DNA of 64,000 bases, from NCBI RefSeq assembly GCF_043290135.1, contig NC_134701.1:204554601-204618600 (forward strand). Direction: 5' to 3'. A program made the translations under genes and the position numbers. Below, piece by piece: positions 33,520 to 45,479 of the stretch (within the stretch, counting starts at the first letter, position 1; every line of letters begins with the position of its first letter). The stretch is from Rhipicephalus microplus (taxonomy: Eukaryota > Arthropoda > Arachnida > Ixodida > Ixodidae). The notes beneath the pieces were generated by a model. It was given only the letters and a program-made list of their open reading frames with translations. It was not told the DNA's origin and ran no database searches.

Positions 33520-35003
33520 AGGCGAGGGCTCGGAGACCGTCCTTGCGGCCTTCGATTTCCGTTGCCTGAATAAGATGACGACCGCGGTGACGGTGAGCGC
33601 GACTGACGCCTGAGTGGGACGTTCTGCCGAGCGATAAAATCTTCAATTTCTGGTGGTCTCTGTCCAAACCGGGGGCGGGGTGAATTGGCAGGAAAACCCT
33701 GCAGCCCAAGTCGGCGGTACTGGCAGTCTCGGTAGAGGTGACCCGCTTCACCGCAGTGGTAGCAAAGCGGTCGTCGGTCGGGCATGCGCCATATGTCGGA
33801 TTTACGCATGACGGGTCGAGTGTCTGCAAAATAAGGGACCACCTGTGCGGACTGCAGTGTGGCGTACGGGGTTGCGGCTGGTAGTGGGACTGGTGCAGGT
33901 GCGTTGTGTTCGAACGTGTCGGTATAAGTGGTGCGCTGGAAACCACTCACTGGGGATGGTGTCGTGGACGACGGAACGGTGCGTCTCAATACGTCTGCGT
34001 AGGTCACCCCTAGAGGTTCACTTGAAGTTGCGAACGCCTGAAGTGGTGCAGCAACCTGCGTTGGTGTCTCGCGGCGAGGTGTGCCGAGCGCATGCTGAAC
34101 TTCGTCACGTATGATGGTGGCGATGCAATTCGTGGAAGGCTGCTGCTGCGCCTGGTTCAGCTGTTGCAGCTGTTGTAGCTCGTCGCGAACAACCGAACGT
34201 ATCAGCTCGCGAAGCGCTCCCACGTCGGTCGGGAACGAGCCTAGCCCGGTGGTATAGGTAGCATTCACTTGCCGATCGTACTGGTTCCGCTGCTGCAGCG
34301 CCTTTTCCATGGCGACGGCTTCAGTGAGGAACTCCGCGACCGTTCTAGGCGGACTACGAATGAGTCCAGCGAAGAGCTGCTCTTTCACACCTCGCATCAA
34401 GTGTCGCAGCTTCTTGTCTTCCGGCATGGTTGGATCGGCGCGAGTGAACAGATGAACCATATCCTCCACGTATGTAGCCACACCTTCATTAGGCATCTGC
34501 ATGCGGGACTGGAGGGCCCTTTCAGCGCGCTCTCGACGATCGAGACTCGAGTACGTTTCGCGGAGCCTGTGACAGAACTCATGCCACGACGTTAGGAGGC
34601 CCTTGCGGTTCTGGAACCATGTGCGAGCACCATCCAGAAGACTAAAGTACACATTCTTGAGCTTCGCTACTTCGTCCCACCCGTTGAAATCCGCTACGTA
34701 CTCGTACTCAGCCAGCCAATCTTCCACATCTTCATAGAGGCCACCACGAAAGGGACTCGGAACACGTGGTTTTTGTAGCGTGTAATGAGTGGGTGCAGCT
34801 GCGGGTGCAGCGGTTGGAGCAGCGGCGGCTCCAGCGGTAGGGGAAGCGGTGACAGCAACAGTATTCTCCATACCAGTCGACGTACTTGTACTGTGAGGCA
34901 CAAACTCGGGGGACAGTCCTCGAATCCTCCGACTGAAACGGTGTACCGGCGTAAGCTCTGGGTTTTGGGTCACGTTCCGGCTGCTAGAAGGAGTCTGTTG
35001 CAT
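33510..35003 (-). CDS. gag: gag protein of element C
   Basis: 497 codons. The start ATG (35003) lies 33 nt inside the LTR boundary and 12 nt after the primer site. Disordered Ala/Pro/Thr-rich N-terminus (about 1-75), then a Retrotrans_gag-type capsid region (about 95-225: EDVEDWLAEYEYVADFNGW, LLDGARTWF, LRHLMRGVKEQLFAGL), a Gln-rich linker (278-290), and one zinc knuckle C414-X2-C417-X4-H422-X4-C427. An Arg/Ser/Pro tail (465-497: RRQSRSPSPR, GRSPSPRLEN) follows. It should build the virus-like particle and bind the genomic RNA. The last codon, AAC, is the A-site codon of the frameshift heptamer. Confidence 0.95.
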   Translation of the reverse strand: MQQTPSSSRNVTQNPELTPVHRFSRRIRGLSPEFVPHSTSTSTGMENTVAVTASPTAGAAAAPTAAPAAAPTHYTLQKPRVPSPFRGGLYEDVEDWLAEYEYVADFNGWDEVAKLKNVYFSLLDGARTWFQNRKGLLTSWHEFCHRLRETYSSLDRRERAERALQSRMQMPNEGVATYVEDMVHLFTRADPTMPEDKKLRHLMRGVKEQLFAGLIRSPPRTVAEFLTEAVAMEKALQQRNQYDRQVNATYTTGLGSFPTDVGALRELIRSVVRDELQQLQQLNQAQQQPSTNCIATIIRDEVQHALGTPRRETPTQVAAPLQAFATSSEPLGVTYADVLRRTVPSSTTPSPVSGFQRTTYTDTFEHNAPAPVPLPAATPYATLQSAQVVPYFADTRPVMRKSDIWRMPDRRPLCYHCGEAGHLYRDCQYRRLGLQGFPANSPRPRFGQRPPEIEDFIARQNVPLRRQSRSPSPRSSSYSGNGNRRPQGRSPSPRLEN

Positions 35004-35015
35004 AGGTGAGGTTAC

Positions 35016-35030
35016 CCAGCACCTCCACCA
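35016..35030 (-). promoter_or_regulatory. Primer-binding site candidate of element C
   Basis: The minus strand has TGGTGGAGGTGCTGG six bases inside the 5' LTR. It is identical to the element B candidate (15889-15903). The expected tRNA would end CCAGCACCTCCACCA; I could not name it. Confidence 0.65.
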
Positions 35031-35036
35031 TTAAAA

Positions 35037-35187
35037 TGTCACGTTAAAGAGACAGGAGACGTTTTTAAGGCGTCCTCACAAAAGTCCGAAGAGCGGTCGG
35101 CTCAGCGCAGCCAAAAACAGAACAATGGCACGAGGGGAACTGCCACTTCGTCTGCCTCTTTTGCGCTGGCAGATCAAGCGCGCGGCA
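35037..35187 (-). repeat. 5' LTR of element C (151 bp)
   Basis: Identical to the 3' LTR at 29742-29892. It is short for a Ty3/gypsy LTR. ATAT (35188-35191) follows on the outside, completing the 4-bp target duplication. There is no obvious TATA box; TTAAAA (minus strand) is the only AT-rich candidate. Confidence 0.95.
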
Positions 35188-35191
35188 ATAT

Positions 35192-38100
35192 GATCACTAT
35201 CCCGACAGCTCTGTCCTCATTATGCGCGTTAAAAAGTGTTGACACTCATGGTTTTAATCTGAGAAGGGGCCTTTCCGTGCGTGTCATATTTCTTATAATA
35301 AAGACAGCGTAACAAGGACTATAGCCGTTGCATACCTGTTTTTGTGTTGTCCCGAAGTTGCTTACGTTTGCTGTCAAAGCGTGGGATCATCCCGTGCCTT
35401 GTATGAAATTACCAGTAAAAGCGATGAGATTTTGTGTGTCTGAGAACAGCCAGAGGAACATATATCGTCCGTAGTTTAAGACCACAGAACTCTTGGCATC
35501 AACACCACTTTTTATGACAGACACAAGTCCCATAAAAAGCTATCCCGTGTTCTCTAATTATGGAGTGTCTTCGTCTCTTCTCAGATGATTATTAACCCTT
35601 TAATGCCTCAATTATAAAACTGCCTAGCAATATAAAAATTGTTTACATTTTTCAGCTTTAAATAGCAACTTTTAAAATAATCCGCCTTTATATTATCCAA
35701 AACGCAACTTTAATGCCTAATTTTGCGTATGTTGGGAATTATTCATTTGCCACAGGAGCGGGGACACTGCAACAAAAAATCATCTTCAAACGACGTATGA
35801 AGATCATTGTGCGCCACGTCTTCAATGTGTACACACCAAATAAACAAAATAATTTACGATAGAACTTACGTAAACAAGGCGAGAAAAATCGAAGTGATAA
35901 TTGTTGCATGTGAACCAAAACAATTGGTTCTAGCTTAAAGTACCTTACGCGAGACAGCGCCAGATTTTTCCTTATGAAAGCTACATGCCACGTGGGTACT
36001 TGACAGCCATTATTAAAGGTGGCACGGATTTCGCCAGTCACTTGCTCTAGGTTATTCAGCATATCGTGAATTCGTGACATCTGGCAGTAAATGGTTAAGC
36101 TAAAAGCACAAACAACGTCTCTTACCTATTATGAGTTTTGTACTTCTTTCGAAAGGCGTGACAATCTGCAGGGTTATTGACGATATTGCATCAAAAGCAA
36201 CGCTTTGGCAACTTGGCGCCCTCCAGCCCTTCCAAGTCTTGTAGAGTGCAGTAAGAGGAAACTTAAGCATGCGTAAGTGCGCATTTAGTCGCGGACGCCA
36301 ATTTAGATTTTATTCGGGTGGTCATATTCAGTGATAAAGTATGTCACACAATATGTCTCACAAACATAAATGTGAAACTTTTCAACGGTCCAAACAAATG
36401 CGAATCATTCACGTTCAATAGCTTAGCTATCGAGTTTCGCGAGTGATCATCTGTGTTCGTGAGCAGAATGGACAACTAATGCCATTTTATTGAAAGAAAA
36501 CGGGCTGCTAGAGATTCTCATGCCTAAATATCAAGTACGAATGGCTAGCATCGCTTTTCAGGCAGTGGTTGACAGGAAGTGTACGAGAGATTTCAAAAAT
36601 TAGACATTATTCCTTCAACAATGACCCTCTCGAATGTATAAATCACAAAGTGGACATGGAATTTTAGGAACATAAGTAAGCATTTACAAGCTAACAAAAC
36701 GTAGAATCTTCGATGTTCTCTACAGAGACACTCGATTCATTGCACAGATCTAACTGACATCGGTGACCAAACTTGAGCCACGAGCAGCTCTCATGTACTA
36801 TTGTGAAGCCAGCGTCTTTTCTTTTTAGCGACGTTCTGATTTCCTTGGAGCCTCGGTCTATTTCAAGATAACCGATAAATGTCTCTAACGTTCCTTTTCT
36901 TACGATTCCCTTGAGTATCCTCTTTTTTATCTGTAACTGTGGCATTTACCGTGCCGATCGTTACGGCCCCGAACAGCAGCATTTTGGAGCTCACTGGGAG
37001 CCGCTCGTGCCTTAAGTGAAGAACCCGATCAGACGCCAAGGAGTTTCGCTGGTGCTATCTTCGACACTCGAAAAACTTTCAGACATACAAAAAAATGTCA
37101 CATGCGAGCGCTGCTGCAGAAGCCACAAAAATCCGCCTATCACTGAAGACATGGTCGTTTATATATACTGTACCCCTGCTACCTTCTTTTCCAGCTACGC
37201 TCGGCGCCATTTGTAAATGTCACTGCGCTTTAAATCTGTGTTTCTCTACTTCTTCTTTTTTTTAATCTTTTACATGCTTGCCATAAACTCTTTCTGTCGA
37301 TGTCGGTAGCCTTCACAACTCACACGCCTTAAACTTCGATTCGGCACCCACTCCAACTCCTCGATTGTTTGTTCATTTATATCCATTGCCGGTAGTGGTT
37401 TCGCTTGAGAAATAGAGAGAAGTAATAATAATAAAGAGCCACCCGCTGGTTCGAGAAGGCGTTCGTGTTCGCGGCGTTGCTCTAGATGTCGTCCCAGATG
37501 TTTTACAAGTTCGAGGCCTTTAAAATGCACTCCCATCTATCGTCCCCACAGCTGTGGCAGTCGAGAAATTCGTCTTTATACTGAGCGCCCGATGTTTCTC
37601 GGCAGTTTTCGCAGACTTTCTATATTTTTGTTTTCGACTTCCCTTGTTAGATGGGCAGCCGGTAGCACGGTGGAATGTATCGATGGGCTTCAGACCTGTC
37701 TCACGAAAGGCCGAAGTTTGTTTAGATTCTGAGAGACTCATGGCCCAGTATCATATATTCGGCGGCTCTAAGGATTACATTCTGTTTCAATTATGTGCGC
37801 TACATGGCAAATGTTCATGAGTCCCGAGTGTAGAGCTTAAGTGCCTTTTACAATCGCGTAAGAGTCTCTTCATGAAAACGGCGCCCTAAGTGCCCAGCTG
37901 GAACTGCATATCGAAATGTGGGTCAAGGATAACTAGGTGAAGCTCAATGGGGGAGGCTAAGGGCCAGTATTCATGAAGGGAAAAGAGGTAGAAAAAATGT
38001 GATAGTGATTAGCGTTAATGGTTCCTAAAAGCCAATGGGTGGTATCCAAAGACATATTTTATTTGTATTGCATCTTTTTACTAATGAACTGCCGTGAGCT

Positions 38101-41100
38101 TTCTCCAGTGCGTGATGTTTACCCCTACACTTCCTCCGTATAGCTACTGAAAAGAAGCTATGACTTTAGTCTCTAGACTCTTTCATGAGAAGGCATTTAT
38201 GTGTTTTTTCGAAATTGTAATGCTAACTAAATTTTGCCAGATCCAAGGCATATAAGAAGGAACAGACTCATGTATGTTAGATTTTTTTCAGTTCTTTTTC
38301 TCTTTTAGTGTGCTTGCCGTTATTGGGTGAATGTTGAAGGCTTTTTATTATGATATGTTACTGCTCAAAGCAGAGAATGTTACCTTTAATATTGCGACAA
38401 TAAAACAAGAACGTCCATGTGTGTTATAAAAGGTAGAGATATGTAATACTATATTCTTCGTCATTTCTGTCTTCTTATTGTGGCCTCCATTTTATCTACA
38501 CTTAGCCTATATTGATACCAAGAGGATTCAATCTTTTGCGACTTGGAAGCATAACTATCGTTTATTGAAACAAAAATAAATACGTAAAACAATCTCGCTT
38601 TAACTACTTTAACATTGTGCCACTTGATTTTGACATCGATTGTTGATTTGAAAACAAATGTTTGGGTGAAAGTTCTCAGTGGCGTTGAAGTGGAAGGCGA
38701 TACGCCACCTTTATTCACTATATAGCTCGTTTGATGCCAATGACCAGGAATGCGTCATCCACTCAACATGATGCAAAAAGAAATATTTAGTACAGAAACT
38801 GAAATAATCTGACTACAAAATGTCCTAACACTTGGACTTAAGAAATATCACGAGTGTCTTAATAACGTAATGTGTGTGCTTGTGACGTAATGATGAGGAG
38901 TATTGATGGCCTGCTTAATTTCATCTCGCATCGATCTTGTTCATAAAGTTATTATGCTCTGTCATACAAGCAGCCTTAAAAAATCATTTATTCCCAAGAC
39001 CTCTTAAGAGTCTATAGCCACTTTCTCAGCGCGACCGTTATATCAAGGACCACTCAAAGTTTCACCAGGCCATTTCGAACATCACCACGCCCGGACTTCA
39101 TTGAACAATTGTTCTTTCGCTAACTAATCACTTTTACTGCTTCAATTTGTCTTATTTTGTATTATTAACCACACCTCTCAGCCATACTTTGGTTTCGAGA
39201 GTAAAATACCGTGAAATGAAATTGAACCTGACGGCTACCTGATTCTTTTTTTTTTTAGGTCAGCAGCCACATTGTTCGACGTAAGTTATTTTTGGAGTAA
39301 ACAATGAAAGCGTTTTTCATTTTGAACTCAAAGGTAGTTTCAAGATGCATCAATCTTGAAGTAATATAAACTCCACAAACTAGTCTGATCGCCTTCAGCC
39401 TTATGATGTGATTTCTGCTCGATTCGATGAGGAAAGTGGTGTTTTATTGTATCGTATTTGTAATACATGATTGCCACTATGTTCAATGAACGGAAGGGCT
39501 ATTTAGGTGGAGATACATTTCCGAATAATTACTGCATATACAAATCAAAGGGGCATATGCACTTTCTTAAATAAAAGCGCTATATTTTTGGCGTTAACCT
39601 TCAAAGAACTGCTTTCACCGCATGGCCAATATATAAAGAAAGGAACCCACTCGGTTAAAGAAATTCTTCAAACATCATGGCACTCATAGCCTTGCAGTCA
39701 TTTAAGAATGAAGTAGGAAAAAAATAAAAGCCCGAACACTTGCTCTTCTAATTTCAGCATTCTTTTTCGCGCCTCTTAAAGAGTGTTCTGCTACAGAATG
39801 ATTCTTCTTTCATTTCACATTTGATTTTCTTTTTTTCTTGTCCCATCCGACTTGTACCGCAAGCACTATTCACTGCCGTGGTTACCGAGGCCCATCACTT
39901 AGCGGCATATACGCGAATGGAAAGAACTGGATGAAATTGTAGAGAATGAATACCCAGGAAAGGCAGGGTCCAAGCAGCCACCGTGATTGTCCTTGCCGCT
40001 TCGCGTTCTTTCCAAGCCGTCAAGTACCTTGGAGCGAATGGCACCGTGCACCGTATTCATTTGTCAGCGGAATTCACACATTCTCCCAGACAGGCGGCCC
40101 TCTTCTAGAAAGGTTCCGGCGAGTGGCATATTCCACACTTTGTCGAGTCATTCTGAACAATGCCAACGCACTGGTTCGTTGCGTGCGTTATGTGATTTGA
40201 AGCGGCTTGTTCTTTTGTACTCCGCAGTCTTTGCTATGTCATTTTGCGGCCAAGCCGTATTTTTTCAGTTTTTTTTTGTTGCTTAGGCAGTTTGGAGGTG
40301 TTACGGAGTCACGCTCGAGGGAATTTATGCAAATATAGCAAATTAGATCTCTTTTCGCGGGAAGTTTGCCACGACCTCTTTTTGCGAAGATGGAAATGGT
40401 CCTTCAGAAAGTGGTGCTATATATCGTGCACCGAGGCAGAACACTTTCGAGAGAACCGCGTTTAAGCAGACCTTGCACGAAAACTCGCACGAACCGCACC
40501 ATTAAAGGATAGAATTATAAAGTAAGACCCAGGAGCACGCATACTTTCTAATTGACTTTCTCTGCCACTGCATAGACGGCGGCAATCACTTTAGAAAATA
40601 CCAAATACACCACCACGTTTTGAAGACGTTCCAACGTGTGTTGAGGACGAGCACTCTTACAGTTTATTTTGTGGCAGAACGTTTGACGGCTAAATATAAA
40701 CGTTGACGCCAAAATGTGACGGGTATCACAAAGAACTTTCTGACGTTGCGGTAAACTAGTTGTTTTTTTTTGGTAAAATGTTTTCTCAATATCCACCTGC
40801 AAAACAGTGTTTTACGGTGGTCTCGGTACATTTTTTCAAGACACTGCGTCTTGCATAACAATACCGGCAGGAAGGCCAGCCCCTCTTAGTCACTGTTCTA
40901 GGCAGGCTACCATTGAAGGCCAGAACTTTAGGTGTTCAATCAAACTTGAAAGTTTACCGTTGGCGCCTTGCGTGGCCACCTTCGACACGATTGGCTCCAG
41001 ATTTATCACGTGATGACGTCTTCATTTCGACGTCACTATTATGTCACAAAAAGCCAAAATGTGGAATGTCATCGTGGCGTCCCATATTGATGTAATAACA

Positions 41101-41180
41101 CGACATTGTTGCTTTGTCAATGATGCATCGAGCACGAAAGCAGTTCAAGTTCTCACCATAGGCTTCGAAAGGGAGCGGAG
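35192..41180. other. Anonymous AT-rich intergenic DNA
   Basis: Nearly 6 kb without a repeat family or gene I can support. Many short ORFs occur (37554-37820, 39946-40286 and others), but none shows a domain, a splice-flanked conserved block or a partner ORF. Single exons of a host gene cannot be excluded by eye. Confidence 0.5.
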
Positions 41181-41191
41181 AAGTATCAGTT

Positions 41192-41288
41192 CTAGATTGA
41201 TTGATTATTAAGTGTGGTTTAATGTTCCACAGCCACCATACGATTATGGGAGACGCCGCAGTGGAGGGCTGCGAAAATTTCAGTCACA
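41192..41288 (-). mobile_element. 5'-truncated tRNA-derived SINE, first family
   Basis: Plus strand: TCTAGATTGATTGATTATTA (tail) then GTGTGGTTTAATGTTCC, CATACGATTATGGGAGACGC and GCAGTGGAGGGCTGCG. Direct repeats AAGTATCAGTT flank it (41181-41191, 41289-41299). The tRNA head is missing. Confidence 0.85.
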
Positions 41289-42248
41289 AAGTATCAGTTT
41301 TCAAGTTTGGCTCAGAAAAAAAAAAAAATTGAATAAGAGCATTCGCCTTCATGTCGCTTTTGGAGGATGCACAACAGGCCCTGTGAGCTTCTACATCCAC
41401 GTTTTTAACCACCAACTCTGCAAAGTTTCTCCTCTGACTTCAATTAGTGTTGCCGCGGATCCAAACAAGATTCGTGTACATGCGAGTGTTCAAACTGACA
41501 AGAACTCAGAGTGAATGAGCAGATGCTTGCGAAGACACATAACTTTACCAAGCATTGGCTTAACTTTGTGCCGACAGTGTAACTCATGTGATAGTAATAA
41601 TTCTAATTGCGCTCTGACCAAGATAACAGCATAATTCTCGAATCATTTGCATATTCACTTTTGCTGACTTTCAGTTAACCTTTTCAGTGTGTGAGAAAAA
41701 GCGTACATCAGAGCCGAAGAGAAAGCATTAATCAATCTAAAGGTATAAGTTGCAAGCAGTAAAAATCGTTTCAAAAAGAGAACGTTAGGCTCTGGGAAAC
41801 ACAACGCAGCTACGCAAGGAAGCGAACTTTCGGGTCACTGAAGTTTCTGCCAGAACAGGAAGCGCCTTGTTTTTCTTCCGCAGCTATGCACCAGACCACT
41901 CGCAAGAACAAGGCAATTGAGAGCGATAGTTTGCTGAAGTGGATGGGAACGATGTTTATAAATTATAGTTATGAATCAGCTTTCTCATTAGAAAAGCCGT
42001 CTTTCTTCTATTTACTACTTTTGTTTTTCCTGAGTAATGCTCTTTGTTTTCAGGGGTCATATAACGAAGCCCTTTTCCGACAAGCGAGAATTCATAGGAA
42101 AGGGCGCCTTTTCTACCCGCCTTGTGATTATATCACTTTGAAGGCATTGTTACATGAAGAAAACGGGAGTTTATTGCCATTGATAATGAAGGTTCTTTCC
42201 GGCAATATGCAAGAATTTTCTTTCAGTGATACTCATCAATATAAGCCG

Positions 42249-42491
42249 ATTTCTAATTATTATATCTGGGGTTTGGCACCCCTAAACCGTAATATGATAA
42301 TGAGAGAGGCTTCTAGTGGAGGGCTCTGTAAATATCGGCCATCTGGTTTTCTTTGATGTGCAATGACATCGCACAGTAAACGGGTCTCTTCCATGTCGCC
42401 TGACATGTGACCGTCGTGGCTGGGATCAAACCCATATCATTCGTTCGGGTCAGAAGCTGAGCACTATAACCACTGCTCTACCATAGTGGAG
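42249..42491 (-). mobile_element. Near full-length SINE, first family, diverged
   Basis: The plus strand shows the tail motif GGGGTTTGGCACCCC, the body GTGGAGGGCTCTG and a tRNA-like head at the right (GGGATCAAACCCA, then ATAACCACTGCTCTACCA). TATAAGCCG flanks it on both sides (42240-42248, 42492-42500). Box B reads TGGGTTTGATCCC on the minus strand. Confidence 0.8.
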
Positions 42492-42500
42492 TATAAGCCG

Positions 42501-44190
42501 TACTTTGTAGATAGAAATTAAATTGTTAAGTGCGTTAATCTAGTAGCGTATACTCTTTAATAGTTTCTTCTTTTATATATGCATGGAGACATAGGCAGTT
42601 TGTTTATTCTCCTAAAAGACAAGCGATGACCTCGAATCAAGCCGAGTGTTCAAATGCCCAGTCTCTCTTGAAACATCATGAAACATCATGACAAGAAAAG
42701 TCGCTAGCCTCAGAGCAAGCCAGACAGTCACCCACTGAAGAGGATACCGAATGGGTTTCGAAACGTAAGGCTAGATTTTCAATTTCAATATTATAAACTG
42801 TCGGTCGGCTAAAAGTGGGTTAATAGTTTGAATTTTTGTATAATTGTTAGCCAGCTAGGCAGATCTCAGTCAAATCTGTTTATCTTTAAATCTCGAGTTC
42901 TACATTGAGAAATAAAGTATCCAGTAATGTAGCTACATTTCTTCTATGGCGAAAGCTACTGTTCAGAACTAAACATGCTGCTATGTCAGTTTTATATTTA
43001 TGATCAATATTCTTGTTATTATTTCAGGTAATTGTAAATCTTTTGGTCATAACTCTTGGTAGTACAGGAGATAAGATTGCCCAAGTAGTGAAGTACCTAA
43101 GCTACAATTACACGCTTATCCAGTAGAGCAGACACTATCTTCTTGAACTGTTTCCGCCTGATAAAGGAAGGGATGATTTATTGTATGCCCTGCTAGAATG
43201 TTTCCACGCAGCTTGTACTCCAGATGTCCGTCAAACATAGCATGTTCCCTTCGAAGGTATTATCTCACCACTCAATGTACGCAGCTTTCGTCGAAGCACT
43301 TTTTGCCCCATACTTCCCTCCCCACTTTTCATACTCTTTCTTATGGTCCATGCACGCAACGGAAGATTGTCGCCCCTTTTCCACTCCACTTCACCCCATC
43401 GTCAGCGGTTCTCGCGTGCTTTCCTGTGCACATACTAAAATAGCGTGTGAGGCGACATTACCACACGTCGATGTTTACTGAACCTCACAGCGACGGTGGT
43501 AACTCACTTCAAGTGCCTATGTACTTGGGCCACAAAATTGTGGCTGTGATTACAAACGTGTTACAGACAAACATATTCAGCCACATGTTTCAATGATCAC
43601 GCATATATTTCGCACATTAAAATTTTCGCTCTTGAAGAATTCAGGAATTCATGCTTTCAGAGTACGTTGTGGTTGTGAAACAGTATTGGCGAACCGTAAT
43701 GTTGTTCGGTCTCACACGATTTCAAATGGCGCTGTCAACACGCCACTCAGATGACACAGTATATCCTAAAGAAGCCTGATGAATTCAATTTGCGCGGTGC
43801 AACGAAAGCAACAGTAACAACAAAAAGAAATTTCTTCAAAGCTAATGTAGTGAAAAGCAAAGCTCACATACTTGAAAATCAGTGTACTCAAGAGGTCTGG
43901 CCTCGTACTATCACCCAAAGAGGCTGCCATAATGACGTGACTTTGGCTTTGTGTTTTGCACAAAACTTTCATAACATTTTTGGGTTTACATGGTAAGTGT
44001 TACCGAGCGGACACAGTGTTGGCTGTTTACCTATCAAATCGCATGAACGGTCATAGTATTGAAGAAATATCTTTAAAATTATGTGAAATGGAAGAGCGAA
44101 GAAGCTATTGGAACGAGATTACATTCATAGAGCTTTGAATTATGGTTTACTAGCCATAAGGAAGTGTCAAGCTGGATAGTTTCCTTTGTT
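42501..44190. other. Anonymous intergenic DNA
   Basis: No gene recognised. A 10-bp duplication (GAAACATCAT) lies near 42670-42690. ORFs at 43198-43481 overlap in two frames without motifs. Confidence 0.5.
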
Positions 44191-44198
44191 TCTTTTCA

Positions 44199-45475
<1,277 letters not shown>

Positions 45476-45479
45476 AGTT

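Larger units (their letters stand above)
29742..35187 (-). mobile_element. Intact, apparently recent Ty3/gypsy LTR retrotransposon C
   Basis: A complete element of 5446 bp on the minus strand: 151-bp LTRs identical by eye, a 4-bp ATAT target duplication (29738-29741, 35188-35191), a primer site, a full gag, a full pol in the -1 frame and a polypurine tract. No stop or frameshift interrupts the protease, RT, RNase H or integrase, and the catalytic residues I checked are present. Identical LTRs imply very recent insertion, because LTRs are identical at integration. It has no env-like ORF or chromodomain. It is the reference against which elements A and B can be read. Activity itself is inference. 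Confidence 0.95.

Noticed and set aside
29742..35187. Env gene or chromodomain in element C
   Set aside because: Pol ends with RLKPYHTL just before the polypurine tract and leaves no room for either.
41886..42356. 156-codon ORF with a hydrophobic LLLLFFLSNALC stretch, possibly a secreted tick protein
   Set aside because: The hydrophobic part is internal and not a signal peptide, the C-terminus runs into a SINE, and no family pattern is visible.
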